Source: Caldilineaceae bacterium (GTDB lineage: Bacteria > Chloroflexota > Anaerolineae > Caldilineales > Caldilineaceae). Taken from it: a stretch of 64,000 nucleotides of DNA. The DNA lies in the NCBI GenBank assembly GCA_020846635.1, contig JADLDO010000014.1, positions 62,001 through 126,000 of the forward strand, read 5' to 3'. The position numbers and the translations under genes were made by a program. The notes beneath the pieces were generated by a model. The model ran no database searches, was not told the origin of the DNA, and saw only the letters and a program-made list of their open reading frames with translations. Positions 1 through 11,089 of the stretch are shown here, piece after piece. Position 1 is the stretch's first letter; every line of letters begins with the position of its first letter.

Positions 1-332
1 CTACGACCACAGAGGTCGCGGAATCACGCCCTCCCCAGCAACTGTTCCAGTCACTCGGTTGTGTTGCCTGTCATAATCTTACAGAGATGGAGACAGCCAG
101 CAATCATGGCCTCATCGGCCCCAATATGGGCAACCTGAACGAGAACGCGCCAAACCGTGTGCCGGGTGAAGATGCCGCAACCTATGTCCACAACAGCATC
201 GTCACACCTAATGCCCATGTCGTTGAGGGTTACATGGCAGGTACGATGCCGCCAAACTTTGGCGATCTGATGACGCCGGAAGAGATCGACGCACTGGTTG
301 CCTGGCTGTTGGACCCGAACCGGGAGCAGTAG
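1..332 (+). CDS. Cytochrome c domain protein, C-terminal part (5' end outside window)
   Basis: The open frame runs in from the left edge (codons start at base 3) and ends at 332, so only the last ~109 residues are visible. A CVACH heme c attachment motif lies at bases 60-74. The likely distal Met ligand is in GTMPPNF (about bases 238-258), followed by a [14 protein letters not shown] helix that closes a class I cytochrome c fold. The protein is probably exported or membrane-attached and moves electrons in a respiratory chain. Similar C-terminal domains occur in cytochrome oxidase subunit II and in quinol oxidoreductase cytochromes, but the missing N-terminus prevents a choice. A strong hairpin terminator follows. 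Confidence 0.8.
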   Translation, partial: TTTEVAESRPPQQLFQSLGCVACHNLTEMETASNHGLIGPNMGNLNENAPNRVPGEDAATYVHNSIVTPNAHVVEGYMAGTMPPNFGDLMTPEEIDALVAWLLDPNREQ

Positions 333-407
333 CTCACTTAGGCTCGGTTTCCACCGTTAAACAGCCTCAACTCAAGACCGCGTGATTCACCGATTGATCG
401 AAGAAAT

Positions 408-440
408 AAAAAGACCTGCCGCGCGGCGGCAGGTCTTTTT
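408..440 (+). terminator. Rho-independent terminator after the cytochrome c gene
   Basis: Bases 408-421 pair with 427-440 as a perfect 14-bp stem with a 5-base loop. The outer pairs are A-tract on the left and T-tract on the right, so the structure could also terminate minus-strand transcription. The next plus-strand gene starts about 30 bases downstream. Confidence 0.85.
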
Positions 441-473
441 ACTCAACAGGATGCTCATTGGTTGCACGACCCC

Positions 474-1196
474 ATGACCGACAACATTTCGATTACGCGC
501 GACCCAATCTATTATTTCACGGTGGGCTTCTTTGCGCTGCTCACCACGGCTCTGCCCGCGCTCATGGGCCAGCCGCGCTTTCTGCCCATCATTCAAACCC
601 TTGCGCTCACCATCTTTGTCGCCGTCGCCATCCATCGCCATAACGTGCGCGGCGCGCTCAAAGTCATGGCGCTCTGGCTGCCCATTCAGTTTATTGTCTT
701 GACCCTGCTCACCGTCGCCTTTGGGCAGCGGCTTGAAGCCGCCTTTGCCAATGGCTTTCTCTATCGCGGTGCCATTACCGCCTGGTTCTTTGCGGGCACG
801 CTCTTTCCTGCCGGACTCGTGAGCGAGCCACTCACCTACCTGATCGAAGTGACTGGTATACTCCTGGGCAGTCTCGCAACCGCCGGTCTGGTCGGCACTT
901 GGTTTCTGGTGCGCCTCGTCAATCAGGCGGCCTATGGTACAGGCATCCTCTTGGCCGCGCTGGAAAATCCAGGCCAGAGTTTTCTGGTTCTGCCCTATTG
1001 GACATTGCTGCGCGCCGCAGGCTATGCGGGCCTCATCGTTCTCTGTGCCGAACCACTGTTGACCAGTACCTGGTCCCCCGGCTACTATTGGCAGCAGCAC
1101 CGTAGATTGCTGCTCATTTCTGTGACGCTTGTGCTCTTGGGGTTGGTGCTAGAGCTATTCCTTCCCGGCATCGTCACACGTACGCCCGCAGCCTAA
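474..1196 (+). CDS. Hypothetical multi-pass membrane protein
   Basis: A 240-residue hydrophobic protein with about six likely membrane segments (for example FFALLTTALPALM near the N-terminus, and LLLISVTLVLLGLVLELFLP near the C-terminus). No catalytic motif or named family is recognisable. The start is uncertain: ATG at 474 is used here, but TTG at 462 is in frame and neither has a clear Shine-Dalgarno sequence. It ends 21 bases before smc, so the two may be co-transcribed. The function is unknown; a small membrane scaffold or transporter-like protein is possible. Confidence 0.6.
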   Translation: MTDNISITRDPIYYFTVGFFALLTTALPALMGQPRFLPIIQTLALTIFVAVAIHRHNVRGALKVMALWLPIQFIVLTLLTVAFGQRLEAAFANGFLYRGAITAWFFAGTLFPAGLVSEPLTYLIEVTGILLGSLATAGLVGTWFLVRLVNQAAYGTGILLAALENPGQSFLVLPYWTLLRAAGYAGLIVLCAEPLLTSTWSPGYYWQQHRRLLLISVTLVLLGLVLELFLPGIVTRTPAA

Positions 1197-1217
1197 GCGC
1201 ATAGCCAACCATTCCCT

Positions 1218-4200
1218 ATGCTGATCAAGCGTGTTGTCATTCAAGGCTTCAAGACCTTTGCCAAACGCACCGAGTTCGTCTTCGATCCCGGCGTAACGGC
1301 CATTGTTGGCCCTAATGGCAGCGGCAAAAGTAACATCGTAGATGCCATCCGCTGGTGCTTGGGCGAGCAAAGTTTCAGCCTGCTCCGCTCCAAAAAGACC
1401 AGCGATGTCATCTTCTCCGGCTCCGACCAGAAGGCGCGCTTGGGCATGGCCCAGGTCAGCATCAGCCTCGACAACTCGCTGGGCGAACTGCCGGTGGACT
1501 TTGCCGAAATCGAAGTGACGCGACGCGCCTATCGAGATGGCGACAACGAATATCTGCTCAATGGACAGCGCGTCCGCCTGCAAGACATCACCGACCTGTT
1601 GGCTCAAACCGGGCTAGGTCGCCGTACCTATGCCCTCATCGGTCAGGGGTTGATCGACAAGGTGCTCTCGCTGGCCCCCGAAGAACTGCGCGGTCTCTTT
1701 GAGGAAGCCGCGGGCATCACCGGCTATCAACACAAACGCGCCACCACCATTCGCCGCCTCGACGCCACCCAACAGAACCTGACGCGCGTCCATGACATTC
1801 TTTCCGAACTCAGCCCGCGCCTCGGCTACCTGCGCAAACAGGCCGAGCGCGCGAAAGAGCGCGCCCAACTTGCCAACGACCTGCGCGACATGCTGCGCGA
1901 CTGGTATGGCTATCATTGGCACACGACGCTCGCAGAGTTGACCCGCAGCCATGCCACAGCCGACCAACTCAAGCAAAAGGTCGAAGCCGATCACAAGACC
2001 CTTACCCAACACTCGCAGCGTATTGAGCAGATGCGCGCCCAACAGGGCCATTTGCGCGGCCAGGTGGGCGAATTACACCACAGCAGCAGCAGCCTCCATC
2101 GCGACGCCGAACAGAATTCACGCGAACTCGCAGTCGGTCAAGAGCGTTTGCGCCAATTGCACGCCCGCCAGGAAGAAGCGCGGCGCGAACTCGCGCCATT
2201 GCGTCTGCAATCCGAGACCATCGCCGCCCGCATCGACGACCTCACCCGCGAAGTCACAGAAGCCGAATCAAGCTTTCACACCCAGGAAGCCATCGTGCAG
2301 GGGTTACAAGAGCAGGTAAACCAGCGCCAACAGGAACGCCGGCAAGTTCAAGGTGCGGTCACTACGGCACGCCAAGAAGTCGAGAGACTCCAACAGCTTC
2401 AGACCGAAGCCACCAGCCGCCTGGCCCAAATCGAAGAGCGACACCACGCACTTACCACCGAACAGAACACAGTCACCAGCGCGGGCAGCCAGGCAACGGG
2501 GGAGACAGAGAAGTGGCAAAGCGAACTCCAGCAGCGGCAGGAGACGCTGCATGCGTTGGATGCAGAGGCGGCTGCGGCCCAACAGGAGGCGGAACAGGCC
2601 ATCGCACAGCGCGAGGCCACGCGCGAGCAGTTGTCCACAGTACTGCAAGCGCGCCAGGACGCAGAGCGCATCATGGATCGCCTGCAAACCCGGCATGATA
2701 TGCTTGCTCGTCTACAGCAGGAAGGCGCGGGCTATGCCAGCGGCGTTCGCACCGTCCTCCAGGCCGCTCGCCCCAGCAGCAAACAGCCTACCCCCCAACT
2801 CAGTGGGATCTTGGGCACAATCGCCGCACTTGTCCAGGTCCCCGCTAATCTTGATAAAGCGATTGAGACAGCCTTAGGCGGCGCGTTCCAAAACGTCGTG
2901 ACGCAGCGTTGGGCCGACACGCAGGCAGCCATTGATCTGCTCAAGAGGACCGGCAATGGCCGCGCCACCTTCCTGCCGCTGGATCGTCTCTCTGTCCTCC
3001 CTGCCATTCCTGCTCCTTCAATGGCGGGTGTTCTCGGCAACGCCGCGCAGCTTATCCAGTACGATCCCCAGGTGGAAGACGCCGTCCAGCAGTTGCTCAA
3101 CCGTGTTTGGGTCGTCGATACACTGGAGACAGCGCGACGGGCGCTGGACAATTTGCGTGGGCAGGGCCGCCCCACAGTCGTCACCCTGGATGGCGACATT
3201 GTACGGCCTGGTGGAGCCGTTACCGGCGGCAGCGACCAGAGCCGGCGCGACGAATCGATCCTGGCACGCGAGCGTGAACTGCGCGAGCTTCCGGCCCAGA
3301 TTCGACAGGCCAACACACAGCTCAGCGCGCAGCAGCAGCAAGTCGAGGCACTGAGCAGCAGCGACGAGACTCTGGCACGCCAAATCGCCACCGCCCAGGA
3401 GCGTCATGCCGCCATCACACGTCGCGAGCGCGAACTTCGCACACAGACAGAAGAAGTGCGCCGCCAACTGGATCGCGCACAACAATCTGCGCGTTGGCAC
3501 CAGGATCGCCACGCCCAAATTGAAAAAGAACTTGGCTTGCTTGCGGAGCAGCGTACCGAACTGGAGAGCCAGCGCCAAAGCGTGGCAGATACTCAAGGAG
3601 TCGCGCTCAGTCAGCTTCGAGCGTCTGAAAGCGCGCTAGAGGAAGCAGGCAGCGATGACCTCCTGCGCCAATTGGGTGACCAGCGTGCCATCGCCGCTCA
3701 GGCGCAAGCGGCTTGGCAAAACCGGCGCGCCCTGCTCGAAGCGCAGCAGCGCAGCCTGCAAACGACTATCGAGCAGATCTCCGCCAAAGAGCAGTCGATC
3801 ACCCAACTTATACATGAGGAGAAAACACTCGCCACACGCCTGCGCGAACTGACCCAACGTGAGGATGAGCTCAACCGAGCCATAGCCGAACACCAGGCCA
3901 AACTCAACCCATCCGAGCAAAAACTGGCCCAACTGGAGAAGGAGCAGGCCGCGCTAGAAAGCCAGGAGCGACAGGCGCAAGAACAATTACGCAACAACGA
4001 AAGCGCGTGGAACGCCGCCCAGCTACACCACCAGCGCACAGACGACCAGTTGCGCCAGCTCCAGCATGACATAGAGCAAGATCTGGGCTTAGTGCTGCTG
4101 GACATGGGAGATGATCTCGCCTATCAGCCACCGCTGCCCTGGGCTGCCGTGGTCGAGCAACTCCAACCTCGTGCCGAATTGCCCGATGGATTGGAAGCAG

Positions 4201-4922
4201 AGGTTCGAGACCTGCGCGCTCGCCTCAACCGCGTGAGCAATGTCAACCCCGATGCCCCACGCGAATATGCCGAAGCCGCCGGTCGCCATGAATATCTCAT
4301 CACCCAATCCGCCGACCTCGAAGCCGCCATCAGCGACCTGCGCAAGATCGTTCGCGAATTGGATGAAGTCATGGAGACCGAGCTATCGCGCACCTTTGCC
4401 GCCGTCTCCGAACAGTTTGTTCACTACTTCCAGCAGCTATTTAATGGGGGTGCGGCCAAACTTGTCCTTGCTGACCCAGAGGACATCACCAACTCAGGCA
4501 TCGAGATCATTGCGCGCCCCCCTGGCAAACGCCCGCAAAACCTCGCCCTGCTTTCGGGTGGAGAACGCACGCTGGCAGCGTTGGCGCTGATCTTCGCCAT
4601 CCTGCGCGTCTCACCCACCCCCTTCTGCGTGCTGGATGAGGTTGACGCCGCGCTCGATGAAGCCAACGTCGATCGATTCCGCATGACTGTAGAGGAATTG
4701 AGTCACGACACGCAGTTCATCATCATCACCCACAATCGCCGCACGCTCGAAGGCACTAACGCCATCTATGGCATCACAATGGCGAGCGATGGGGCCAGCC
4801 GTGTCATCAGTCTACAGTTGCAGGGAGAGAAGATCGTTCGCCAGGACGACCCCAGCAGCGACACGCCGCCCAATGGCCCCGACCCGGATGTGGCTGCCAT
4901 CGAAGAACTCGTACAGCTATAG
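1218..4922 (+). CDS. smc: Chromosome segregation ATPase SMC
   Basis: A 1234-residue protein, the usual length for bacterial SMC. Walker [10 protein letters not shown] is at about residues 32-40. Two long Gln/Glu/Arg-rich coiled coils flank a hinge at about residues 525-680, which contains the typical [13 protein letters not shown] and GGAVTGGS stretches. The C-terminal head has the ABC signature LSGGER (about 1110) and Walker [16 protein letters not shown] (about 1137). SMC dimers with ScpAB entrap and organise chromosomal DNA and aid segregation; scpA and scpB are not in the window. The gene follows a small membrane protein gene and converges on a binding-lipoprotein gene. Confidence 0.97.
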   Translation: MLIKRVVIQGFKTFAKRTEFVFDPGVTAIVGPNGSGKSNIVDAIRWCLGEQSFSLLRSKKTSDVIFSGSDQKARLGMAQVSISLDNSLGELPVDFAEIEVTRRAYRDGDNEYLLNGQRVRLQDITDLLAQTGLGRRTYALIGQGLIDKVLSLAPEELRGLFEEAAGITGYQHKRATTIRRLDATQQNLTRVHDILSELSPRLGYLRKQAERAKERAQLANDLRDMLRDWYGYHWHTTLAELTRSHATADQLKQKVEADHKTLTQHSQRIEQMRAQQGHLRGQVGELHHSSSSLHRDAEQNSRELAVGQERLRQLHARQEEARRELAPLRLQSETIAARIDDLTREVTEAESSFHTQEAIVQGLQEQVNQRQQERRQVQGAVTTARQEVERLQQLQTEATSRLAQIEERHHALTTEQNTVTSAGSQATGETEKWQSELQQRQETLHALDAEAAAAQQEAEQAIAQREATREQLSTVLQARQDAERIMDRLQTRHDMLARLQQEGAGYASGVRTVLQAARPSSKQPTPQLSGILGTIAALVQVPANLDKAIETALGGAFQNVVTQRWADTQAAIDLLKRTGNGRATFLPLDRLSVLPAIPAPSMAGVLGNAAQLIQYDPQVEDAVQQLLNRVWVVDTLETARRALDNLRGQGRPTVVTLDGDIVRPGGAVTGGSDQSRRDESILARERELRELPAQIRQANTQLSAQQQQVEALSSSDETLARQIATAQERHAAITRRERELRTQTEEVRRQLDRAQQSARWHQDRHAQIEKELGLLAEQRTELESQRQSVADTQGVALSQLRASESALEEAGSDDLLRQLGDQRAIAAQAQAAWQNRRALLEAQQRSLQTTIEQISAKEQSITQLIHEEKTLATRLRELTQREDELNRAIAEHQAKLNPSEQKLAQLEKEQAALESQERQAQEQLRNNESAWNAAQLHHQRTDDQLRQLQHDIEQDLGLVLLDMGDDLAYQPPLPWAAVVEQLQPRAELPDGLEAEVRDLRARLNRVSNVNPDAPREYAEAAGRHEYLITQSADLEAAISDLRKIVRELDEVMETELSRTFAAVSEQFVHYFQQLFNGGAAKLVLADPEDITNSGIEIIARPPGKRPQNLALLSGGERTLAALALIFAILRVSPTPFCVLDEVDAALDEANVDRFRMTVEELSHDTQFIIITHNRRTLEGTNAIYGITMASDGASRVISLQLQGEKIVRQDDPSSDTPPNGPDPDVAAIEELVQL

Positions 4923-4968
4923 CCTGCACGCATAGCTCACAAGAACGAGAAACCTGCGCCCTTCCACA

Positions 4969-6291
4969 CTACATCTCTGTCGCTAATAGAGCGTTTAGCT
5001 CCGCGGCGGCTGCGTCCAATGCCTGGCGCGGTTCCAGCCGCTCCGCCACGACCGTCTCAATCATTTGGCGAAGCCGATTCTGGATCTGTAACAATTGAGG
5101 GTGGATCGGCCAGCGTCCTCCATAGGGCAGTTCATCAACAAAGACCTGCCGGATCGGCTCTTCACGCAGCAGCATCTGGTATTCCTCCGATGCTGCTACC
5201 GATTGGCGCACAGGCAAATAACCGGAAGCCATATCCCACTTCAAAAGCGTCTCTGGTCGAGTCATCCATTCGACAAACTGCCAGGCCGCTTCTTGACGGG
5301 CGGCATCGGACTTAAAGATCACAAGACTTTCGCCGCCGTTGCCGCTGAAACGCGTCATCTGGTGAGAGGCGGGGAATGCCCCCACGGTGAACTCCGCTGA
5401 CTCACGATAGACAGGTATGCGATACGAGCCCTGCATTTCCAGCGCGACTTGTCCGTTCTCAAAGCCGCCCGCGATTGGAGGGGTGGGCGAGGTCTGCATT
5501 TCATAGGCCCAATTCAGGTATAGATTCATGACCTCAACACCCGGCTCGCTGTTGAAAATCACCTGAGTAGCCTCGTCATTTAGAGCGGCCCCGCCAGCCT
5601 GCTGTAGAAAATCGTCAAAGACGCGGGGAATAGAGTTGATCTGATAGCCCCATTGGTCGAACGCTCCATCCCCATCGCTATCCAGCGAAAGGGCCACAAG
5701 GAGATCGTTGAGCTGCGCCCAACTGGGGCTTTCAGTCGGTGCAGCAACGCCCGCAGCCTCTAGGAGTTCCTGGTTGTAGAACCAGACGAGATTGTTGGTG
5801 TCAAAGGGGATGGCATAGAGCGTATCCTGCCACTTGCTGGTCTCCCACAAAAAGGGATAAAAATCCTCTACACTGTCGGAAAATGCCAGCGACCCATCTA
5901 CATACGAATCGAGTTCGATAATCGCGCCGCCTGGTGCCAGCACGCCAACATCCCAATATGCCACCCACATGCTATCGGGCTGTGTGTTGGACGCAATCGC
6001 CTCGAGCAGTTGCTCTAGATAGTTGCCGGGAATGTGCTGCGCCGCAACCTGCACGCCATCACCTTGCTCGTTATAATCCGCTGTCAGGCTTTCCATATTT
6101 GCCTGGTTGGGGCCACCCACATAGAACCAGTACGCCAACGCAAGCCCTTCCCCCGAAGGTATCTCTGCTCCATCTTGCTCGGCACTTTGCTCTGCTGCGC
6201 CTCCACAAGCCGCCAGACCAACCAGTCCGGCGGCAGCCCCAAAGCGCGCGGCGTTCTGCAAGAAGTGGCGTCGCGAAAAGGTAGACATCAA
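4969..6291 (-). CDS. ABC transporter substrate-binding lipoprotein, sugar (UgpB/MalE-like) type
   Basis: A 440-residue extracellular solute-binding protein. The N-terminus carries a twin-arginine-like SRRHFLQ motif and a lipobox (GLAAC), so it is exported, lipidated and anchored on the outer face of the membrane. The body has cluster-1 features: FDTNNLVWFYNQELLEAAG, and EAAWQFVEWMTRPE near the end. These are typical of sugar or glycerol-phosphate binding proteins. No permease or ATPase genes are adjacent, so the substrate cannot be inferred. It lies just downstream of rnc and may be the last gene of thrC-rnc. Adjacent in-frame ATGs make the exact start ambiguous by one codon. Confidence 0.85.
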   Translation of the reverse strand: MMSTFSRRHFLQNAARFGAAAGLVGLAACGGAAEQSAEQDGAEIPSGEGLALAYWFYVGGPNQANMESLTADYNEQGDGVQVAAQHIPGNYLEQLLEAIASNTQPDSMWVAYWDVGVLAPGGAIIELDSYVDGSLAFSDSVEDFYPFLWETSKWQDTLYAIPFDTNNLVWFYNQELLEAAGVAAPTESPSWAQLNDLLVALSLDSDGDGAFDQWGYQINSIPRVFDDFLQQAGGAALNDEATQVIFNSEPGVEVMNLYLNWAYEMQTSPTPPIAGGFENGQVALEMQGSYRIPVYRESAEFTVGAFPASHQMTRFSGNGGESLVIFKSDAARQEAAWQFVEWMTRPETLLKWDMASGYLPVRQSVAASEEYQMLLREEPIRQVFVDELPYGGRWPIHPQLLQIQNRLRQMIETVVAERLEPRQALDAAAAELNALLATEM

Positions 6292-6312
6292 TTCTCCATC
6301 CTTCAGATAGGT

Positions 6313-7077
6313 TTAGCGGATCGGGTCAGGAGGAAAGCGTGACTCTAGCTCGGCATTGGGGAGGTATTCTGGGGCAAGTTGGTCAAGATGATAGAGCGCC
6401 ATTGCGGCAGCGGCTTGCGACGCCTCTTGTTTGCTCGCGCCTTGCCCCACACCATAGCGGTGATCGCGAATCGTGACCTGGAACATGAATGTTTTGGCAT
6501 GGTCTGGCCCGGCATGATCCACCTGCTTATATTTCGGCAAAACACCGAAGTTGCTCTGTGACCACTCCTGAAGGCGGCTTTTGGGATCTTTGTGCAGCGC
6601 TTCCAACGTCTCGCGCTCAATATCTGCTTCTACAATCGGCAGCACGAAGCCGCGCACCGCTTCGATCCCTCGGTCCAAATAAATCGCCCCGACCACCGCT
6701 TCAAAGGTCGCGCAGAGGGTGGCTGCGCGCTTACGCCCTCCACTCTCCTCCTCGCCATGCCCCAAGTAAAGATAATCACCCAACCGCAGGCGGCGTGCAA
6801 AGCGCGCTAATGCCTCACGTCGCACCAACGCTGCGCGCATTGCCGTCAATTCCCCCTCGCGTGCCTTCGGATAGCGGCGATAGAGCAACTCACTCACGAC
6901 AAAGCCCAGGATCGAGTCCCCCAAGAATTCGAGACGCTCATTATCATCCTGGCCCTGGCTATCATCGCCCAGTTCATTGACATAGCTGCTATGGACAAAT
7001 GCAGTTTTGAGTAACTGCTTGTCGCGAAAGTCAAGTCCTTGTTCTTGTTCAAAGTCAGAGGGGTCGCGAGTTATCAT
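6313..7077 (-). CDS. rnc: Ribonuclease III
   Basis: This gene encodes the double-strand-specific endoribonuclease that processes rRNA precursors and structured mRNAs. The catalytic signature NERLEFLGDSILG is clear, as is the second acidic cluster FEAVVGAIYLDRG. The C-terminus has a double-stranded RNA-binding domain (PKSRLQEWSQ ... GVGQGASKQEASQAAAAMAL). The ATG at 7077 gives 254 residues, close to family length. An in-frame GTG at 7170 would add 31 residues with no family match, and neither start has a convincing Shine-Dalgarno sequence. It lies between thrC and a binding-lipoprotein gene on the same strand. Confidence 0.93.
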   Translation of the reverse strand: MITRDPSDFEQEQGLDFRDKQLLKTAFVHSSYVNELGDDSQGQDDNERLEFLGDSILGFVVSELLYRRYPKAREGELTAMRAALVRREALARFARRLRLGDYLYLGHGEEESGGRKRAATLCATFEAVVGAIYLDRGIEAVRGFVLPIVEADIERETLEALHKDPKSRLQEWSQSNFGVLPKYKQVDHAGPDHAKTFMFQVTIRDHRYGVGQGASKQEASQAAAAMALYHLDQLAPEYLPNAELESRFPPDPIR

Positions 7078-7190
7078 GAAAAGCGATTGCAATACTAGGT
7101 CTGGAGGTTGGATGAAATTTGGTTCAGTTTTGAATTTGGGTTCCTGCACAATGATAGGTGCAACAGACACCAGTCCAAACAGACAGAAAA

Positions 7191-8363
7191 CTAGATGCTG
7201 GGTGGATTCTTCAATCCATGCCCCGTCAACACAGACACGACCGTTTCACCAGGCTGAATCAAGGGTCGGATTTTGTCTAGTGCGGCGGCTACCGTGGCGC
7301 TGGTTGGTTCGACAAAATAACCGCATTGCGCCAGCCTCTCATGGTACGCTAACACTTCCTTTTCCGAAACCGCCACCGCTGTCCCCTGCGAGCAGCGCAG
7401 CGCCGACAACAGCGCCGTCGAGCGCACCGGCTTGCTGATGGCGATGCCATCCGCGCTGATCTTTTCAATATGCGTACTGGCCTCAATCTTGTCCAGGTTC
7501 GCATGAAAGGCTTCATAGAGCGGCGTATACGGTTCAGCCTGTACCGCGACGAGCTTGGGTAGTTTGTTGGTCACGCCGGATGCCTGTAGATGTTGAAAGC
7601 CACGCCACGTCCCCAAAAGCGAACCGCCGTGACCTGTCGGTGCAATAAACCAATCAGGGACTCGGCGGCCCATCTGCTCCCAAATCTCCCAAGCTGTCGT
7701 CATCTGGCCCAACAAGAATGCAGGATGCCAGGCGTGCGATGCATACTTAATCGACTTGACCATACGGCTCGCCGCGGCGGCAGCCCTTGACGCGGCATCC
7801 CGCGGCCCCGGCACTTCTACCAATTCCGCCCCATAGATGGCAATCTGCGCCTTCTTTGGGACCGGTGCGCTCTCCGGCACATAGATGGTCGCCTGTAGAT
7901 TCGCACGCGCAGCATAACAGGCCAAACTCGCCCCTGCATTGCCGCTCGAATCATCCACCACCGTTAACGCACCCAATCGCACCAACCAATTGACCATCAC
8001 GCTGACGCCTCGATCCTTATACGAACCCGTGGGCATCAACGTATCCAGCTTCCAGAACACCTCCCGATCGCCCCATCGATCACGGATCAGCGGGGTCCAT
8101 CCCTCTCCTAATGTAACCCGCTCCTCACCTTCGCCAATCACCGGCAGCATCGCCGCATAGCGCCAAAGCCCCACCTGGCTTTCGTCGATCTCATTCGGGT
8201 CGAACGGCGGAATGTTGGTATATTCAAGGGGATCATTTGTAGCAGGACAACGCAGGGGACTTAACTCGGCAGGAGCACGAAACTTGCTCGTAGGGCAGTA
8301 CGCTATCAACAAGGGGATCCTTTCAACATCCATTGGGTGTAGCATCACTCTAGTTTCGCCCAT
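7191..8363 (-). CDS. thrC: Threonine synthase
   Basis: A 390-residue PLP enzyme that converts O-phosphohomoserine to threonine. The PLP-binding lysine is K116 in GSYKDRG. The family pattern LGEGWTPL precedes it, and [14 protein letters not shown] gives the phosphate/cofactor loop. The N-terminus carries a CPTSK...LRCP segment resembling the small Cys-containing lid of some threonine synthases. Related PLP lyases (threonine dehydratase, cysteate synthase) share the fold, but the overall pattern fits ThrC best. It heads the minus-strand group thrC-rnc-binding protein. Later in-frame ATGs (residues 7 and 11) are alternative starts. Confidence 0.88.
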   Translation of the reverse strand: MGETRVMLHPMDVERIPLLIAYCPTSKFRAPAELSPLRCPATNDPLEYTNIPPFDPNEIDESQVGLWRYAAMLPVIGEGEERVTLGEGWTPLIRDRWGDREVFWKLDTLMPTGSYKDRGVSVMVNWLVRLGALTVVDDSSGNAGASLACYAARANLQATIYVPESAPVPKKAQIAIYGAELVEVPGPRDAASRAAAAASRMVKSIKYASHAWHPAFLLGQMTTAWEIWEQMGRRVPDWFIAPTGHGGSLLGTWRGFQHLQASGVTNKLPKLVAVQAEPYTPLYEAFHANLDKIEASTHIEKISADGIAISKPVRSTALLSALRCSQGTAVAVSEKEVLAYHERLAQCGYFVEPTSATVAAALDKIRPLIQPGETVVSVLTGHGLKNPPSI

Positions 8364-8493
8364 ATTGTTATGGATGTCAAAGCAACCGGACCATCTCTCC
8401 GCGTCTCTACAACTCCGCGGGAGATATTCTCACCCCTTCTCTGGGCAATGACGCTGCCTGCAACGCGAGATATACCCCAAATTGCCCCAAAGC

Positions 8494-8523
8494 TTGGTCG
8501 GGCGGCGCTTTTCATGATATACT
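8494..8523 (+). promoter_or_regulatory. Likely sigma-70-type promoter of ftsY-prfB
   Basis: A TTGGTC -35 box (8494-8499) and a TATACT -10 box (8518-8523) are separated by 18 bases. The predicted transcript starts about 8530, about 88 bases before ftsY. The 254-base gap between the divergent thrC and ftsY genes holds nothing else I can name. Confidence 0.5.
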
Positions 8524-8617
8524 ACGGGCTTGTGGGCTGCTCCGTATATGATTGTTCTATGACAAAATACCCGGAAATTGTCCCTTACATTATTCATAAC
8601 CTGTAGGAGTAAATGCT

Positions 8618-9568
8618 TTGCTGCGTCGATTATTTGGCAAACAAGAGACCAAAACCCAAGACGAAGTGAAGTTGGAGGAAAGCCTCCAAAAGACACGCAA
8701 TACCTTTTTCGGCAACATCGGCAAACTCTTTCAAGAGAACGAGATCACCGAGGAGCTTTGGGAGCAGGTCGAGGAGACGCTCATTACCGGCGACGTGGGC
8801 ATGAATGTCACGATGGAGTTGGTGCAGCGTACCCGCGACCGCGTTCTGCGCGAAAACATCAAGAGCACCCGCGAGGCCTATTTAGCCCTCAAGCAGGAGA
8901 TGGTCAAGCTTCTCACTTCGGATGAACCATTGCACATTGACGAGCCGCGCATCCTTACCGTTGTCATGGTGGTGGGGGTCAACGGTGCGGGCAAGACAAC
9001 CAGCATCGGCAAAATGGCCCATCTCTACAAGAACCGTGGGCGCAGGGTACTCATCGCCGCCGCCGATACCTTCCGCGCCGCGGCCATCGACCAGCTAAAG
9101 ATCTGGGGCGAGCGCGCCGGCGTCGAGGTCATCGCCCATGAACCCGGTGCCGATCCAGGGGCTGTCGTCTTTGATGCCATCCGCGCCAGCCAGGAAAGCC
9201 GCCAAGCCGACCTGTTGATCGTCGACACAGCCGGTCGTTTGCAGACTAAATTCAACCTGATGAAAGAGTTGGAAAAAATCACACGGGTAGCGGCGAAACA
9301 GGTACACCGCGCCCCCCATGAGGTGCTGCTCGTCCTGGATGCCTCCACCGGCCAAAATGCCATCTCCCAGGCAAAAGCGTTCAAGGAAAGCGCCGGGGTC
9401 ACAGGCATCGTGCTGACCAAGCTCGACAGCAGCAGCAAGGGCGGCGCCATCCTTAATATCAAACATGAATTGGGCGTGCCTGTGCGCTTTGTGGGTACGG
9501 GCGAAAAGGTGGGTGACTTCGCCCTTTTTGACCCGGTAGCATTTGTTGAAGGACTGTTGGGCGACTGA
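8618..9568 (+). CDS. ftsY: Signal recognition particle receptor FtsY
   Basis: A 316-residue SRP GTPase that docks ribosome-SRP complexes at the membrane. It contains the helical N domain, the P-loop [13 protein letters not shown], the [11 protein letters not shown] insertion motif, DTAGR, and TKLD for guanine specificity. The C-terminus [14 protein letters not shown] is FtsY-like rather than Ffh-like (no M domain). The start is TTG at 8618, supported by TAGGAG eight bases upstream; the closer ATG at 8613 is out of frame. The acidic N-terminal A domain of proteobacterial FtsY is absent, as in many bacteria. prfB follows after 41 bases, so the two are probably co-transcribed. Confidence 0.96.
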   Translation: MLRRLFGKQETKTQDEVKLEESLQKTRNTFFGNIGKLFQENEITEELWEQVEETLITGDVGMNVTMELVQRTRDRVLRENIKSTREAYLALKQEMVKLLTSDEPLHIDEPRILTVVMVVGVNGAGKTTSIGKMAHLYKNRGRRVLIAAADTFRAAAIDQLKIWGERAGVEVIAHEPGADPGAVVFDAIRASQESRQADLLIVDTAGRLQTKFNLMKELEKITRVAAKQVHRAPHEVLLVLDASTGQNAISQAKAFKESAGVTGIVLTKLDSSSKGGAILNIKHELGVPVRFVGTGEKVGDFALFDPVAFVEGLLGD

Positions 9569-9609
9569 GTGCGCCTTGTGAACAGGATTTAGACAATAGG
9601 ATACGAGAC

Positions 9610-10717
9610 ATGAGTGAACTCGAAACGCGCTTGCGACAGATTGTCGAGCAAATTAGTAAGATCCGGAGGCGACTTTGACATCCCTGGCAAAGCAGAAAAA
9701 GCTGCCGAGCTAGAATTCGAGACCGGCTCCTCGGATTTTTGGAACGATCAGCAACTCGCGCAAAAGAAAATGCAGGAATTGAGCACCCTACGCGCGCAAG
9801 TTGAGCAATGGGAGACGCTTTTTCGCCGCGCCAATGACGCGCTCGAACTCGCCCAGATGGCCGAAGATGACCCGGCACTCTTAACCGAACTGGATCAGGA
9901 AGCCACGGCGCTGGAGAATGAATACCAGCAAGGCGAATTTGCCCTCGCGCTGAGCGGCCCGCATGACGCCGGCCCTGCCATTATCAGCATCCACGCGGGC
10001 GCAGGCGGCACAGAGGCACAGGATTGGGCACAAATGCTGCTGCGTATGTACTTGCGCTGGGCGGAAAAACGAGACTTCAAGACCTCGATCACCGACATGA
10101 CCGAAGGTGAGGAAGCGGGCGTCAAAAGCGTCACCGTCGAGATCGATGGCCCCTATGCCTATGGCTATCTCAAGGCAGAAAAGGGAACTCACAGGCTCGT
10201 GCGCCTCAGCCCCTTTGACTCAGCCAATCGCCGCCACACAAGTTTTGCCAAAGTGGAAGTGATGCCGGTTTTGGATGAAGATATCGACATCGAAATCAAC
10301 CCCAAAGAGATCGAAGTCGAAGTCTATTTAAGTGGTGGCGCAGGGGGCCAGAATGTGCAGAAAAACGCCACTGCTGTTCGCATCCGCCATCTACCCACAG
10401 GAATCGTTGTCACCTGCCAAAACGAACGCAGCCAAAACCAAAACCGGGAGTCAGCCATGCGCGTCCTGCGTGGCAAACTCTACGAAATTGAACAGGAACG
10501 CTTGGCAGAAGAAAAGGCCAAGATCAAGGGCGAAAACGTACAAGCCAACTTCGGTGCCCAAATTCGCAGCTACGTGCTTCACCCGTACCAGATGGTCAAA
10601 GACCTGCGTACCGACGTGGAGACTGGCAACACGGGTGCTGTCCTCGATGGCGAACTTGATCCTTTCATGGAAGCCTGGCTCAAACAACAGGTAGGCGTCC
10701 TGGACGAAGCCGTCTAG
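9610..10717 (+). CDS. prfB: Peptide chain release factor 2, with programmed +1 frameshift
   Basis: RF2 recognises UGA and UAA and triggers hydrolysis of peptidyl-tRNA. The frame begins at ATG 9610 and meets an in-frame TGA at 9676-9678 after 22 codons. Moving +1 (skipping T9676) continues as DIPGKAEKAAELEFET into an open frame to 10717, for about 368 residues. The stop-codon-reading SPF tripeptide (RLSPFDSANR) and the GGQ catalytic motif (GGAGGQNVQK) are both present. A start at 9614 in the second frame would be an artefact that bypasses the recoding site. The gene follows ftsY in an apparent operon. Confidence 0.96.
9664..9679 (+). other. RF2 +1 programmed frameshift site
   Basis: The sequence CGGAGGCGACTTTGAC contains a Shine-Dalgarno-like GGAGG, three spacer bases, the slippery CTT codon and TGA C. 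This has the same architecture and spacing as the well-studied RF2 autoregulatory site (AGGGGG, TAT, CTT, TGA, C). When RF2 is scarce, UGA decoding stalls and the ribosome slips +1, so the site is a feedback sensor of RF2 level. Confidence 0.95.
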
Positions 10718-10831
10718 GCCCATCTAAAACTGTACATCAGCGGCCTTTTATGGTAAGGTAGGACGTGTTGCTGCTGGACATCTCTGTGATGATTGTCAAC
10801 GGCGCGACAGCCAATGTGCAAAGTGTTTTAT

Positions 10832-10919
<88 letters not shown>

Positions 10920-10923
10920 TCCC

Positions 10924-10957
10924 AAGCGTTCTACATCACGGTGTAGAACGCTTTTTG
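10924..10957 (+). terminator. Rho-independent terminator of the tRNA-Ser gene
   Basis: A perfect 12-bp stem (10924-10935 with 10942-10953) and a 6-base loop are followed by a T-rich tract. Confidence 0.9.
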
Positions 10958-10958
10958 T

Positions 10959-10987
10959 TTGACGCCCTCGTCACCCGATGCTATACT
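10959..10987 (+). promoter_or_regulatory. Likely promoter of the branched-chain-type binding lipoprotein gene
   Basis: TTGACG (10959-10964), a 17-base spacer and TATACT (10982-10987) begin immediately after the tRNA terminator. Transcription would start about 10994, some 95 bases before the GTG start at 11090. Confidence 0.6.
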
Positions 10988-11089
10988 CGCAACCACCAAA
11001 AGGGATGGCGTCTACGTTTTCTTACCCCTATATCTCAAAACGAAGTCCCATTGCAGCTACTCAAAGCCTAGTCGTAAACGGAGCCAGAA

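Noticed and set aside
387..1100. A 237-codon minus-strand open frame opposite the membrane protein gene
   Set aside because: Low-complexity, charged translation without motifs; the plus-strand frame gives plausible membrane segments.
8370..8606. A 78-codon open frame between thrC and ftsY
   Set aside because: It overlaps the likely ftsY promoter, lacks a Shine-Dalgarno sequence and resembles no family.
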